Shown: in pieces, positions 27,023-36,384 of the stretch
Numbering within the stretch: position 1 is the stretch's first letter
Layout of the letters: each line of letters starts with the position of its first letter
Origin: Pedobacter sp. Leaf250
GTDB taxonomy: Bacteria > Bacteroidota > Bacteroidia > Sphingobacteriales > Sphingobacteriaceae
Assembly: GCF_920984735.1 (NCBI RefSeq)
Contig: NZ_CAKLBU010000014.1
Coordinates: forward strand, 60,425-124,424
Direction of reading: 5' to 3'
DNA length: 64,000 nt
The notes under the pieces: generated by a model
The model's input: the letters and a program-made list of their open reading frames with translations, nothing else
Database searches by the model: none
Told to the model about the DNA's origin: nothing
Translations under genes and position numbers: made by a program

Positions 27023-28885
27023 TTATTTAGATATATACACCATCAAAACTGAAATATCTGAAGGAGAAACACCAGAAATTCGTGATGCCTGACCCAAAGT
27101 TCGCGGTTTTATTTTAAAGAGTTTTTCGCGAGCTTCTTTTGAGATGGAAACAATTTTATTGTAGTCGAAATCTGGCTTAATTTCTTTGTCTTCCATCTTC
27201 AACATTTTAGCTACGATTTCATTTTCCTTTTCAAAATAGCTTTCGTACTTAATTTTTATTTCAGCTTGTTCTATTGTCTCGTTATCTAAATCTTTTGTGG
27301 CATTGGCCAATGGTTTACTAACTTTAATAATATCTTGTAAACCCACATGCGGACGACCAACTAAACTATGAATCTTTACATTTTGATTTAGTGCACTGGA
27401 ACCTAAATTTTCCAGCATGGGATTTGCATCTGCCATTTCTATACCCTGACTTCTGGTGAATTTTACTAAAGCATCAGCTGCTGCAATTTTATTATTAACT
27501 TTCTCTAAGCGTTCATCAGAAACTAAACCCAATTGATGGCCAATAGGAGATAGGCGAATATCAGCATTATCTTGTCTTAATAATAAACGATGTTCAGCTC
27601 TTGAGGTAAACATACGATAGGGCTCTTCCGTTCCTTTAGTTACCAAGTCATCAATTAAAACACCAATATAACTATCTGATCTTTTCATAATCAGTTCATG
27701 GTTATCATTGATTTTTTGATGTGCATTTATGCCAGCCATAAAACCCTGGCAAGCCGCTTCCTCGTAACCAGTAGTTCCATTTATCTGACCGGCTAAAAAT
27801 AAATTACTGATTAATTTAGTTTCTAAGGTTAATGATAATTGAGTAGGAGGAAAGAAATCGTATTCAATTGCGTAGCCTGGTCTGAACATTTTTGCATTTT
27901 CAAAACCTGGAATTAGCCGAAGTGCTTTTTGTTGAACATCTTCTGGAAGTGAGGTTGAAAAACCGTTTACATAGATTTCACACGTATTCCATCCTTCTGG
28001 TTCTACGAATATTTGATGCCTATCACGCTCAGCAAATCGATTAATTTTATCTTCAATAGATGGGCAATATCTAGGACCTAATCCCTTAATTCGTCCAGTA
28101 AACATGGGAGACTTTTCAAAGCCTTCCTTTAAAGTTTCATGTACGTCACCATTGGTATAAGTTATCCAGCAACAGCGCTGATCAGTAGAAACTTTTGTAT
28201 CGGTAAAAGAAAACTTGCTGGGCTTTTCATCTCCCCATTGTTCTTCCATTTTAGTATAATCTAAACTTCTGCCATCAACTCGGGGCGGGGTACCTGTTTT
28301 CATTCTACCAGATTCCATTCCCAATTCTACCAATTGTTCAGTTATTCCGGTCGATGCTCTTTCTGCGGTTCTACCTCCACCAAATTTCTTTTCACCGATG
28401 TGCATTACACCATTTAAAAAGGTTCCGTTAGTTAAAACTACTGCAGTACTTTCAATCTCCATACCAAGAGATGTTTTAACACCATAAACTGTATTATTTT
28501 TAACCAATAAGCCAATAACGCTATCCTGCCAGATATCTACATTCGGAGTTCTTTCTAAAGCCAAGCGCCATTCCTCAGCAAAGCGCATCCGATCAATTTG
28601 TGCTCTTGGGCTCCACATGGCAGGGCCTTTGGATTTATTGAGCATTCTAAATTGAATGGTTGATTTATCAGAAATGATTCCTGAATAGCCACCCATAGCA
28701 TCTACCTCACGGACAATTTGCCCTTTCGCTACACCGCCCATTGCGGGGTTACAACTCATTTGGGCAATTGTACCCATATTCATTGTTATTAATAAAACAG
28801 ATGATCCTAAATTAGCAGCAGCAGCAGCAGCTTCACAGCCTGCATGTCCGGCACCAACCACAATCAAATCGTATTTTGAAAACAT
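27023..28885 (-). CDS. mnmG: tRNA uridine-5-carboxymethylaminomethyl(34) synthesis enzyme MnmG (GidA)
   Basis: MnmG, with the GTPase MnmE, adds the carboxymethylaminomethyl group to U34 of tRNAs using FAD, NADH and methylene-tetrahydrofolate. The 620-residue length is usual. Visible motifs are the FAD-binding [75 protein letters not shown] and the C-terminal RALG-type helical tail ([19 protein letters not shown]). In many bacteria gidA lies next to the replication origin. Here two parS sites follow its 5' end, which fits an origin-proximal location. Confidence 0.97.
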   Translation of the reverse strand: MFSKYDLIVVGAGHAGCEAAAAAANLGSSVLLITMNMGTIAQMSCNPAMGGVAKGQIVREVDAMGGYSGIISDKSTIQFRMLNKSKGPAMWSPRAQIDRMRFAEEWRLALERTPNVDIWQDSVIGLLVKNNTVYGVKTSLGMEIESTAVVLTNGTFLNGVMHIGEKKFGGGRTAERASTGITEQLVELGMESGRMKTGTPPRVDGRSLDYTKMEEQWGDEKPSKFSFTDTKVSTDQRCCWITYTNGDVHETLKEGFEKSPMFTGRIKGLGPRYCPSIEDKINRFAERDRHQIFVEPEGWNTCEIYVNGFSTSLPEDVQQKALRLIPGFENAKMFRPGYAIEYDFFPPTQLSLTLETKLISNLFLAGQINGTTGYEEAACQGFMAGINAHQKINDNHELIMKRSDSYIGVLIDDLVTKGTEEPYRMFTSRAEHRLLLRQDNADIRLSPIGHQLGLVSDERLEKVNNKIAAADALVKFTRSQGIEMADANPMLENLGSSALNQNVKIHSLVGRPHVGLQDIIKVSKPLANATKDLDNETIEQAEIKIKYESYFEKENEIVAKMLKMEDKEIKPDFDYNKIVSISKEAREKLFKIKPRTLGQASRISGVSPSDISVLMVYISK

Positions 28886-28905
28886 TTTATGTTGTATTTA
28901 TTATA

Positions 28906-28921
28906 TGTTCCACGTGAAACA
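28906..28921. promoter_or_regulatory. parS centromere site 1
   Basis: TGTTCCACGTGAAACA, 16 bases, is identical to the B. subtilis parS consensus that ParB/Spo0J binds. It lies 20 bases upstream of mnmG. A second identical copy is at 28991-29006. Confidence 0.9.
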
Positions 28922-28990
28922 ATCACATTTTTTTTGATATATCGATTCGCCATATAGATTATTTTTTTATCAATTGCGAATTAGTCATTA

Positions 28991-29006
28991 TGTTCCACGT
29001 GAAACA
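28991..29006. promoter_or_regulatory. parS centromere site 2
   Basis: A second exact TGTTCCACGTGAAACA in the same orientation, 85 bases from the first and just downstream of the ABC-F gene. Pairs or clusters of parS are normal near chromosome origins. No parA or parB gene is in the window. Confidence 0.9.
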
Positions 29007-29041
29007 TAAACGCTTCATCCGATATAAAATTACTTTATTAT

Positions 29042-30904
29042 TTATTCAGAAAGCTCTAACCAACGCATAGTATAATCGTCTAGTTCTAGCTTTAATTTTG
29101 CTATTTCATCTGATACTTGCTGGATTTTTACATAATCAGATGAGTTTATTTTGAGCAGGCTTTCTGTTAAAACCGCTATTTTGTTTTCAGTATCAGACAT
29201 TCCTTTCTCACTATCATCAAGCTCTTTTTGTTCCTTAAAACTTAGCTTTCTTACTGCTTTAGCAGGTTCTGGTTCAACTGTAGTTGTGGTACTTTTTTTT
29301 ACTTCTGATTTTATTTTGGGCTGATCTAAACTTAATCTGTACTCGGAATAATTACCATTATAGATTCTTACAACTCCTTCTCCTTCCATAATAAATAACT
29401 GATCGCTCATCTTGTCAAGCAAATATCTATCGTGAGATACCAACATCAAAATACCTGGAAAATTCTCTAAAAATTCTTCCAAAACATTTAAAGTGTCAAT
29501 ATCTAAATCATTGGTCGGCTCATCTAAAATTAAAAAGTTTGGGTTTTGCATTAAAACTTTCATCAGATTCAAACGCTTCTTTTCACCACCACTTAACTTC
29601 TCTACCATGCCGTGCTGTTTTTTTGGTGGAAAAAGAAAAAGTGTTAACAGGGCAGAGGCAGTGATTACAGAACCATCAGCCATCTTTATATATTCAGCTT
29701 CTGATTTTACAATATCAATTACTCTTTCTTTTGGATCGAACGTTAAACCACCTTGTTTATAATAACCAAAAACAGTAGTTTCTCCTGTATCAACCGTTCC
29801 GGCATCAGGAGTTAATTGGCTTGTAATAATATTTAATAGTGTTGATTTACCAGTACCATTTTTACCTGCTAAACCAATTCGATCAGCTTTTTTAAATGTA
29901 TAGCTAAAATCATTAATGATAGGACGACCATCAAATGATTTTGCAATGTGTTCTATCTCAATTATTTTCCCGCCTTGGCGAGACATCTTCATTTGAAGGT
30001 TAATGGTCTGATTATCAGCTTTTTTCTTAGTTTTTTCCTCTAAATCGTAAAAAGCGTTAATTCTTGCATTAGATTTCGTTCCTCGGGCCTGTGGCATGCG
30101 CCTCATCCACTCTAATTCTTTCTTTAATAGCTGTTGATTCTTGTGTTGAACGGTGGCATCCAATGCTTCACGTTCCGATTTCTTTTCTAAATAGTAAGCA
30201 TAATTTCCATTGTAATTGAAAATTTTACCTCTATCCAATTCCACGATGGTGTTACAAACATTATCTAAAAAGTATCTATCGTGAGTAACTAATAGAATTG
30301 TTTTTTGTCCTGTAGTTAATAATTTTTCCAGCCATTCAATAGTATCAATATCCAAATGGTTGGTTGGCTCATCCAAAACCAAAATCTCAGGGTCTTCAAT
30401 TAAAAGTTTAGCTAAAGCCAAACGTTTCTTTTGTCCTCCAGAAAGCGTAGAAATTTTTTGCTGCAAATGAGTAATCCCCATTCTGTTCAAAATGGTTTTA
30501 ATTTCATGCTCATATTCCCAGGCATTATGTTCGCTTAATTCCTCATATAAACGGTTAAGCGTTTTCTCATCAGGGCTAGGGTCTTCGATTAATTCCTCAT
30601 ATTCTTTAATCAACTGTTGTTGTTTATTTTCTAATGAGAATATATGATCACTGATAGAAAAGCCTTCATTAAATTGAGGTTCCTGATCGAGAAAACCAAT
30701 CTTAATAGCTTTATTTTTAACAATCTTACCTTCGAGCGGGGGAAACCTTTCTGCCAATAATTTCAAAAGTGTACTCTTACCAGCGCCATTAATTCCTACC
30801 AACGCCACACGCTGACCAGAGTTAATGCCTAATGTTAAATTTTTAAATAGCCATTCATCATGATAACCATGACCTAAGCCTTCTGCCGCAATTAGTGTGC
30901 TCAA
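29042..30904 (-). CDS. ABC-F family ATPase, Uup-like
   Basis: This soluble 620-residue protein has two ABC domains and no membrane segment, as expected for ABC-F proteins that act on the ribosome or, for Uup, also affect transposon excision. Domain 1 has Walker A GINGAGKST, signature LSGGQKKRLALA and Walker B ILVLDEPTNHLD; domain 2 has GKNGTGKST, LSGGEKKRLNL and LILDEPTNDLD. The linker between them has the RRMPQARGTKSNARI segment typical of Uup. A C-terminal coiled coil (about residues 545-620) matches the Uup DNA-binding tail. A -7 box (TACTTTTG) lies 37 bases upstream. Confidence 0.93.
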   Translation of the reverse strand: MSTLIAAEGLGHGYHDEWLFKNLTLGINSGQRVALVGINGAGKSTLLKLLAERFPPLEGKIVKNKAIKIGFLDQEPQFNEGFSISDHIFSLENKQQQLIKEYEELIEDPSPDEKTLNRLYEELSEHNAWEYEHEIKTILNRMGITHLQQKISTLSGGQKKRLALAKLLIEDPEILVLDEPTNHLDIDTIEWLEKLLTTGQKTILLVTHDRYFLDNVCNTIVELDRGKIFNYNGNYAYYLEKKSEREALDATVQHKNQQLLKKELEWMRRMPQARGTKSNARINAFYDLEEKTKKKADNQTINLQMKMSRQGGKIIEIEHIAKSFDGRPIINDFSYTFKKADRIGLAGKNGTGKSTLLNIITSQLTPDAGTVDTGETTVFGYYKQGGLTFDPKERVIDIVKSEAEYIKMADGSVITASALLTLFLFPPKKQHGMVEKLSGGEKKRLNLMKVLMQNPNFLILDEPTNDLDIDTLNVLEEFLENFPGILMLVSHDRYLLDKMSDQLFIMEGEGVVRIYNGNYSEYRLSLDQPKIKSEVKKSTTTTVEPEPAKAVRKLSFKEQKELDDSEKGMSDTENKIAVLTESLLKINSSDYVKIQQVSDEIAKLKLELDDYTMRWLELSE

Positions 30905-30941
30905 TTTATTTGTATTTCGGATTTATAAAGGAAAATTAGTG

Positions 30942-30949
30942 CAAAAGTA
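30942..30949 (-). promoter_or_regulatory. -7 element for the ABC-F gene
   Basis: Minus-strand TACTTTTG matches TAnnTTTG; 37 bases separate it from the ATG. No clear -33. Confidence 0.4.
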
Positions 30950-31038
30950 AGTATAAAATATTTGGTAGGGCAGAAAGATGTTTCAAAGCCACTATGTATC
31001 AGTTAAAAATGGCAAAATATTGATATGCTTTTAATCGA

Positions 31039-31055
31039 AGATTCGCAGATTAAAA
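31039..31055. repeat. Short dispersed repeat AGATTCGCAGATTAAAA, copy 2
   Basis: Identical over 17 bases to 16139-16155. It is located in the 270-base gap between the GIN-domain gene and the ABC-F gene. Confidence 0.6.
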
Positions 31056-31108
31056 AGTTATCCCAACATCCCACCATAAAATTTATAAGAAAATTTTATA
31101 AACGAAAA

Positions 31109-31134
31109 CAGCGGCTGGAATCGCTCCGCCGCTG
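31109..31134 (-). terminator. Terminator of the GIN-domain protein gene
   Basis: CAGCGGC (31109-31115) pairs with GCCGCTG (31128-31134). On the minus strand the stem is followed by TTTTCGTTT. It lies about 45 bases after the stop of the gene at 31178. Confidence 0.6.
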
Positions 31135-31177
31135 CTTCTATCATTAACTAAAACTAAACTTTATCTTGATGCGATGT

Positions 31178-31813
31178 CTAGAAAATAGATTCTAAAACAT
31201 CAACTTTAATATCTTCATATCTATTGGATGCATATGTTGTAACGGAAGGTGCGGCGGTCACATTTGTATCGCCAGCAACGAAATCATTCATTTTTACTTT
31301 AGCAACCGAACCTAAAACGGCAGTATAACTCTCAGTAGATCCGCTTAAAACTAAGTTAGCAGTGCCATAAACATTCGTACTCAGGTTTACTGTATTTGCT
31401 TTGATATCAGCAGTTGCATTATCATTCAAAACCACATTTAAGTTTAATAAATTAAAATTTCCTGATGTACTAACGCTAGAAGCATTTGAAGCCTCGATCG
31501 CAGACAAATTATTTACATGTGCAATAATTGTTAACGGTGCTGAAGTGAAAGAACTGATTCTCAACTCGCCATCTTGTTGTTGTACCAATGCATTTTTTGC
31601 GAAGTAGTTATCGTATACCTCAATGCTTTCTTTAGCATCCTGAACTAAAATCAATTTCACATTTCCACTTATTTTAATTTTGCTGATGTTTTTAACCGAA
31701 GTTAAGTTGGTATAGTTATTATTGTTTTCTGTGGCATTTGCTGCAACGCTTGCATTACCTAAAATGATTGTTGTTAAAGCTGCTGCGAATAATGTTTTAA
31801 TAGAAGTTTTCAT
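31178..31813 (-). CDS. Secreted GIN domain (DUF2807) protein
   Basis: This 211-residue exported protein has a signal peptide (MKTSIKTLFAAALTTIILG...AANA). The mature part is a GIN/DUF2807 beta-solenoid-like domain: V-K-L-I-L-V-Q-D, then repeated short strands rich in Asn, Ser and Thr (IEASNASSVSTSG, VVLNDNATADIKA, TVNLSTNVYGTANLVLSG). The family is common in Bacteroidota and was named for a putative adhesin head; the function is unproven. It is a single gene with its own terminator, with 445 bases of non-coding sequence upstream. Confidence 0.85.
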   Translation of the reverse strand: MKTSIKTLFAAALTTIILGNASVAANATENNNNYTNLTSVKNISKIKISGNVKLILVQDAKESIEVYDNYFAKNALVQQQDGELRISSFTSAPLTIIAHVNNLSAIEASNASSVSTSGNFNLLNLNVVLNDNATADIKANTVNLSTNVYGTANLVLSGSTESYTAVLGSVAKVKMNDFVAGDTNVTAAPSVTTYASNRYEDIKVDVLESIF

Positions 31814-32258
31814 AACTGTATATTTTAATTTTTTTAAATCTTTTTGTTGTTGTTTTTGAATATAAGACTGTAAGAGGCTAGAAATGTTGCACCCAGATTT
31901 GCGTTAATATACCAGCGTTGGTAAATGATCGACCAACGCCTTTAACTTTTAGACGAACAGGAATAAAAAAATAATTTGAAAAGCAATTTCAATAGAAATA
32001 GGAGCGTGCAGCCCCGCTTTATGCTCCAACAAAAGCAGAAAAAGCTTTTGGTTTCCGCTGCAATCGGGTTTATTTAACTGTGGTATAGCGAGTTATAGGA
32101 ATGGATTTGTTCGGAATGCTTATTATAACACTCAATAATTAGGATTGCTTCCTTTCTAATTACTACCTAACGTTGTTGTGAGGAATGAAGCGACCGCCAT
32201 GAGGTATAACTATTGAATAGATTACAGAGATTTCTCCACTTCTGTCGAAACGATGTGA
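31814..32258. other. 445-base intergenic region with repeat remnants
   Basis: No credible gene. It contains the hairpin GCGTTGGT/ACCAACGC at 31915-31939 (nine-base loop) and a repeat segment at 32008-32070 related to 63774-63800. The rest is AT-rich. The upstream promoter of the GIN gene must be here but I see no TAnnTTTG match close to its start. Confidence 0.5.
32008..32070. repeat. Intergenic repeat, family D, copy 1
   Basis: It starts TGCAGCCCCGCTTTATGCTCC and ends TTTCCGCTGCAATCGGGTT; the two ends are imperfect inverted copies (GCAGCCCCG versus CGGGTT with an intervening stem). A shorter relative with GCAGCCCCGCTATTCATT lies at 63774-63791. I recall similar intergenic sequence in other Bacteroidota genomes. 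Confidence 0.55.
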
Positions 32259-32696
32259 TTATAGTAAACCAACCTCATTTCTATAAGCTAAATACTCATC
32301 TTCTTTTTGAGTCATAAGGGTTTTAGCAGCTTTGCCTTTATCTTTGTAACCAAGTAAGTGTAAGGCCCCGTGAATCATGATGCGGCAAACCTCATCGAAT
32401 TCATTAGTTTTGAAAGTATTTGCATTCTCTTTTACACGTTCGATGCTAATGAAAATATCACTTACAATTTGCTTTTCTTCATCAGAATTATCGAATGTGA
32501 TGATATCTGTATAAGTATCGTGGTTTAAATACTGCTGATTAATTCCCAACAAATACTCATCGCTACAGAAAATGAAATTGAGTTCCTGCAATTCAAATCC
32601 TTCCTTTTCAATAGTTGCTTTAATCCACTTCTTAACTTTCAGTTTTTGCGGAAGATTGTATGAAATAGATTCTGTAAAAAATGAAATTGCAGGCAT
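32259..32696 (-). CDS. ybeY: Endoribonuclease / rRNA maturation factor YbeY
   Basis: YbeY is a metal-dependent RNase involved in 16S rRNA 3'-end maturation and ribosome quality control. The 145-residue protein has the D-I-I-T-F-D segment and the metal motif HGALHLLGYKD: H109, H113 and, where most families have a third His, D119. From memory this Asp form is usual in Bacteroidota, so it is probably active. Its -7 box (TAAATTTG, 32716-32723) is 19 bases upstream. Confidence 0.94.
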   Translation of the reverse strand: MPAISFFTESISYNLPQKLKVKKWIKATIEKEGFELQELNFIFCSDEYLLGINQQYLNHDTYTDIITFDNSDEEKQIVSDIFISIERVKENANTFKTNEFDEVCRIMIHGALHLLGYKDKGKAAKTLMTQKEDEYLAYRNEVGLL

Positions 32697-32715
32697 GCTG
32701 ATATGTTTAAGGCTC

Positions 32716-32723
32716 CAAATTTA
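32716..32723 (-). promoter_or_regulatory. -7 element for ybeY
   Basis: Minus-strand TAAATTTG, a perfect TAnnTTTG, 19 bases before the ATG. No clear -33. Confidence 0.4.
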
Positions 32724-32763
32724 GGAAATAAAATTTAGTGATGAACAGAAGTAGTGCATGAAT

Positions 32764-32797
32764 GGTCGTCACCATGAATTCATTTCAGGGTCTTAAT
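32764..32797 (+). repeat. Partial family C repeat, copy 2
   Basis: It matches 62214-62247 at 32 of 34 bases (GGTCGTCACC ... TTTCAGGGTCTTAAT). Only the first hairpin half is present; the second half (CCCGAA/TTCGGG) is missing, so this looks like a truncated copy. It lies between the DUF4175 gene and ybeY. Confidence 0.75.
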
Positions 32798-32839
32798 TCA
32801 TAATAGATGCCGAATAATAATCTGCGAATATGTGGCCAA

Positions 32840-35800
32840 CTACCTTACCATATTTAGCGACTTCAAATATTCGGCAACTTTATTCTTATAATAATGGTTT
32901 AAACTGGGTGGCACTTTCTGCAACATATCGCTTCCACTTTGCTGTTGCTTTTTAAACTGTTCAACCATTTTTTGGTACGATGGCGGAAACTCTTTTGCAG
33001 CTTTACTCTCTCTTTTCGAATCTTCTTCCTGATCACGTTCAGCTTTTTCTGCTTCTAAGAGTTTGGTTAATAGTTCTTTTTGACGATTTAAGGTTTCCTG
33101 CTGTAACCGCTTATTAACCAGATCGCTCTCTGTTTGTTTCATTTCTTTAATGGCTTCATTCAGATTTCCCATTTTACCAGAACCATCTTTATTTTCCTCA
33201 CGGTTTATCTTTTCCAAAGCCTGTCGAATCATTTGCTGCTGCTGTGCCATTTTTCCAAACTCCTGGCTCATTTGTCCTTTGCCAATAGTTCCTTGATTTC
33301 CGCCAGATTTTTGCATCTGCTCACGAGCTTTTTGCATGCTTTTATTCAACTGCTCCTGCATTTGAGAAAGCTGTTTCATGCCTTGCTTCTGCTTTTTACC
33401 GCTTCCAGGTTTGGAGTTCTTTTGCATGTTCTGCAGCTGATTCAAAGCTTCACTCAACATCAAACTCAAATTGTTAATCGAAGTCATGGTAAACTGCTGA
33501 TATCGATTGGCCTCGGGCGTTCTTCGCTCACCAAGGCTTTCCAAACTTTTATCGAGGTTGAAGTTAATTTTATTCATCTCTTCGTTAACCGTCGATTCAA
33601 TTTGAGGTACACGTTTACTTAAAGCATATAAACTATCGGCAATGGTTTTCAGGTTATCTTTTATGCTGCGTTGCTTTTGAACATTGCTAATGTAAGAAGG
33701 GTCAGCAGAAGTCATTTTCTTTAGCGTCAGCATTATTTTTTCCTGCTCGAAAGATGTATTAAGAAGGTTTTCTAACAGCTTACGCAACTCTTTGGCATTC
33801 AGGTTATTTTCCATTTCCTCGCCTTGTTGCTGCATATCACTCATTTTTTTAGAAAGTTTTTCCATCTGCTCACCAGCTTTTTGCTGCTTTTGACTTGCAC
33901 CTTTCGAATCTTTTTTATCTAACGCATCCTTGCTGTCTTGTTGCTCTTTTTGAATATCCTGAACATCTTTTTCAGGATTTTCGAAAGAATTAGGTTTCTC
34001 CAAAGACTGGTTTTTTTGCTCCAGTTTCTTCAAATCATCCTTTAAATCTTTCATCTCTTTATTTAGGGCATCTTGCTTTTGTTTAAGTGATTCGTTGTCC
34101 TGTTTTTTATCTGCAGTTTCCTTGCTGAGTGCCTTTTGTTCTTTAGCCAATTCATTTAAACGGTCGATATCGTTTTGCAGGTTTTGTTCAAATTCCAGCT
34201 GTTTGTAGAGTTCTAAAATCCTATCTAATTCATTTTTTAGGGTTTTATTATCCAATTGCATTTTGGATAGTTCGTTTTGCGTTTGGTCTTTATTCTTCTC
34301 ATTCATCAGGTTTTGCAGCTTTTGCAAAAGTTCCCTGGTTTTTTCATCCAGCACATTATCAAACAAATCCTTAATCTGTTTTTGTTTTTCTAAAAGCTCT
34401 TCGGTTTGTTTTTGGTCTTCCTGCTGCTGAATATTTTTATCGTTCTGTTCCTTAATCTCTTTTACGGCCTCATCCAACTGTTTTTGTTTATCCAGCAAAG
34501 CTTCAATTTGTTTTTTATCCTCAAACGAAATCTGTTTCTTATCAATCAGGCTTTCTGCAACTTTTTTACTTTCTTTTTCAATGGTATTGGCCAAACGAAT
34601 GGCAGATTGCACTTTTTGCTTAAGCGCCTGGCTGTTAGCGCTTACCTGCTCTGCAGTTTCTTTTTTGGTGGGCTGTTTAAATGTTTTAATTTCCGAACGG
34701 GTAACTTTAGAACCATTAACACCGTCATTGTCAGCTACTTCAAAGTAATATTCTATTTCCTGACCAGGCTTTGCGCCTGCTGTTTTTAAATCCCAGAAAT
34801 AGAAAAAAGCATTTTCCGTTGCATTGGCTTTAATGGAGATATTCTTGCTCACGGTACTAACAATCTTGTTGTTTTCTTTGATGTTATATTTAAAACTCAA
34901 TCTGCTGAAACCATAATCATCCGTAATTTGTCCGCTAAAATAAAGTGCCTTATTGCTAATAGAATCAGGCTTTTCTTCTACCTGAATAGCAGGAGATTGA
35001 TCTTTAACTACCGTAATTTGGTGCGATAAAGAATCTCTTAACATAACAAAATCATTTTTCGGTGTAATGCTGTATTTTGAATTATTGCGAATCGTGGCAT
35101 TAAACACAGATTCATCATCATTAACTTTTAAAAGATTTTCTTTTCCATTTAAAATAAACAAAAGCGAATTGCTCTGGCCAGTTTTAAAATTCCAGGATAC
35201 ACGGGTTCCTTCGGGCAATAGGATATCGCCAACGTTGGTAATTACTTCTGGTTTTTTACCGAGGTAAGATGGATAGTTTAACGTGGCGGTGGCATTTAAT
35301 AATTCCGGACGAGGTTTAACATTAACTGTAAAAACAGAAGAACTAAATCCGCCGCCTTTAAAAATCAGCTTTTTATCGCTTTGAATATTTTTGATGCTGT
35401 AATTAAACTGGCTGATATTCTGCTTTTCAAGCTTATAAGTGTTTTTTCCATCTTCTACATAAACTTCAGCAGGCAATTCATCGCCAGCCAATTTTAAATT
35501 TATCGTCACGTCATCGCCCTGCATAACGGTTAAATTTTTATTCAAAACTGAAAAACTAAAGGGTGCTTTCGGTGCGATATACTCATCATATTTAAAGAAG
35601 CTATTGGTTCCCTCACGTAAAATAGCAGGTGCAACAATGGCGATTAACAAAATAATAGAAAGTGGAATTAATAGATATTTTAAATATTTACGATTATCAT
35701 TTATCCGAACGGCGGTGTAAAAGGGAACGGGTTTCAATTCCAGAATCTTTTGGTCTATACTTGCCAAAATCAGCTGATTGTTTTCAGGCCGGTTTTCGGA

Positions 35801-36157
35801 AAGCTTATGGAGTTGTAGTGTATTCAAAAGCTTATCCTTGATATCGGCAAAGTGGTTTCCAATAATAACCGAAGCTTCATCAAAAGATAAATGTTGGCCC
35901 AATTTCAACATCGAAAGCAAAGGTTTAATAATAAGAAAACCAACCAGTAAAATGCCAAGCAACAAATAAGCAAAGAAGATAAAGGTTTTAAAACCAGCAG
36001 TCGGATTTAGGTAATACAGACTTAGAAAAACGAGCAAATACAGGCCCAGTAATATTGCAGCGGCATAAATGGCACCTCGCAAAATCTTATTTAAATAAAA
36101 TTTTCGGATAAACTCATCTATCTTCTTCAACAAATCGTTGTAATTATTGCTCACCAT
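32840..36157 (-). CDS. DUF4175 family membrane protein with very long coiled coil
   Basis: This is a 1105-residue protein. The N-terminus has two membrane helices (about 27-48 and 56-78) and another near residues 157-178. An extracytoplasmic beta-rich part follows (about 190-490: FSVLNKNLTVMQGDDVTINLKL, then Ig-like strands ending in EIEYYFEVADNDGVNGSK). The remaining 600 residues are rich in Gln, Lys and Glu and form long predicted coiled coils, with a QNMQKNSKPGSGKKQKQG low-complexity section. This architecture matches the DUF4175 family of Bacteroidota, whose function is unknown to me. A structural role at the envelope is plausible. It follows ybeY on the same strand order, 143 bases away, with a repeat between. 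Confidence 0.85.
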   Translation of the reverse strand: MVSNNYNDLLKKIDEFIRKFYLNKILRGAIYAAAILLGLYLLVFLSLYYLNPTAGFKTFIFFAYLLLGILLVGFLIIKPLLSMLKLGQHLSFDEASVIIGNHFADIKDKLLNTLQLHKLSENRPENNQLILASIDQKILELKPVPFYTAVRINDNRKYLKYLLIPLSIILLIAIVAPAILREGTNSFFKYDEYIAPKAPFSFSVLNKNLTVMQGDDVTINLKLAGDELPAEVYVEDGKNTYKLEKQNISQFNYSIKNIQSDKKLIFKGGGFSSSVFTVNVKPRPELLNATATLNYPSYLGKKPEVITNVGDILLPEGTRVSWNFKTGQSNSLLFILNGKENLLKVNDDESVFNATIRNNSKYSITPKNDFVMLRDSLSHQITVVKDQSPAIQVEEKPDSISNKALYFSGQITDDYGFSRLSFKYNIKENNKIVSTVSKNISIKANATENAFFYFWDLKTAGAKPGQEIEYYFEVADNDGVNGSKVTRSEIKTFKQPTKKETAEQVSANSQALKQKVQSAIRLANTIEKESKKVAESLIDKKQISFEDKKQIEALLDKQKQLDEAVKEIKEQNDKNIQQQEDQKQTEELLEKQKQIKDLFDNVLDEKTRELLQKLQNLMNEKNKDQTQNELSKMQLDNKTLKNELDRILELYKQLEFEQNLQNDIDRLNELAKEQKALSKETADKKQDNESLKQKQDALNKEMKDLKDDLKKLEQKNQSLEKPNSFENPEKDVQDIQKEQQDSKDALDKKDSKGASQKQQKAGEQMEKLSKKMSDMQQQGEEMENNLNAKELRKLLENLLNTSFEQEKIMLTLKKMTSADPSYISNVQKQRSIKDNLKTIADSLYALSKRVPQIESTVNEEMNKINFNLDKSLESLGERRTPEANRYQQFTMTSINNLSLMLSEALNQLQNMQKNSKPGSGKKQKQGMKQLSQMQEQLNKSMQKAREQMQKSGGNQGTIGKGQMSQEFGKMAQQQQMIRQALEKINREENKDGSGKMGNLNEAIKEMKQTESDLVNKRLQQETLNRQKELLTKLLEAEKAERDQEEDSKRESKAAKEFPPSYQKMVEQFKKQQQSGSDMLQKVPPSLNHYYKNKVAEYLKSLNMVR

Positions 36158-36352
36158 ATCAACGTAAATGTAAAAATTGTTCCTATCAAAAAGAAGAAAC
36201 CTTGTTAAGGTAACGTGTTTATTTCAAATAGTTTATTCAAAAGCGATTATTAAAACCATACAGGTTTTGTATATGATTAGTTTAAAATTTTTATCTTGTT
36301 ATAATTAATACAAAGGTTACACAGATTTTAAATGAGTATTCTTTTAAAAATC

Positions 36353-36360
36353 TACTTTTG
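36353..36360 (+). promoter_or_regulatory. -7 element for the GDPD-GH16 gene
   Basis: TACTTTTG matches TAnnTTTG and lies 24 bases before the ATG at 36385. It excludes the TTG at 36358 as a start codon. Confidence 0.5.
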
Positions 36361-36384
36361 ATTTTTTGTATAATCACCCCAAAT

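Noticed and set aside
28922..28990. Possible oriC between the two parS sites
   Set aside because: The 69-base spacer is AT-rich but I find no DnaA box (TTATNCACA) there and no dnaA gene nearby.
33134..33622. 162-residue open frame opposite the DUF4175 gene
   Set aside because: It is the antisense of Gln/Lys/Glu-rich coiled-coil codons, giving a Leu/His/Phe-rich artefact with no promoter or family match.
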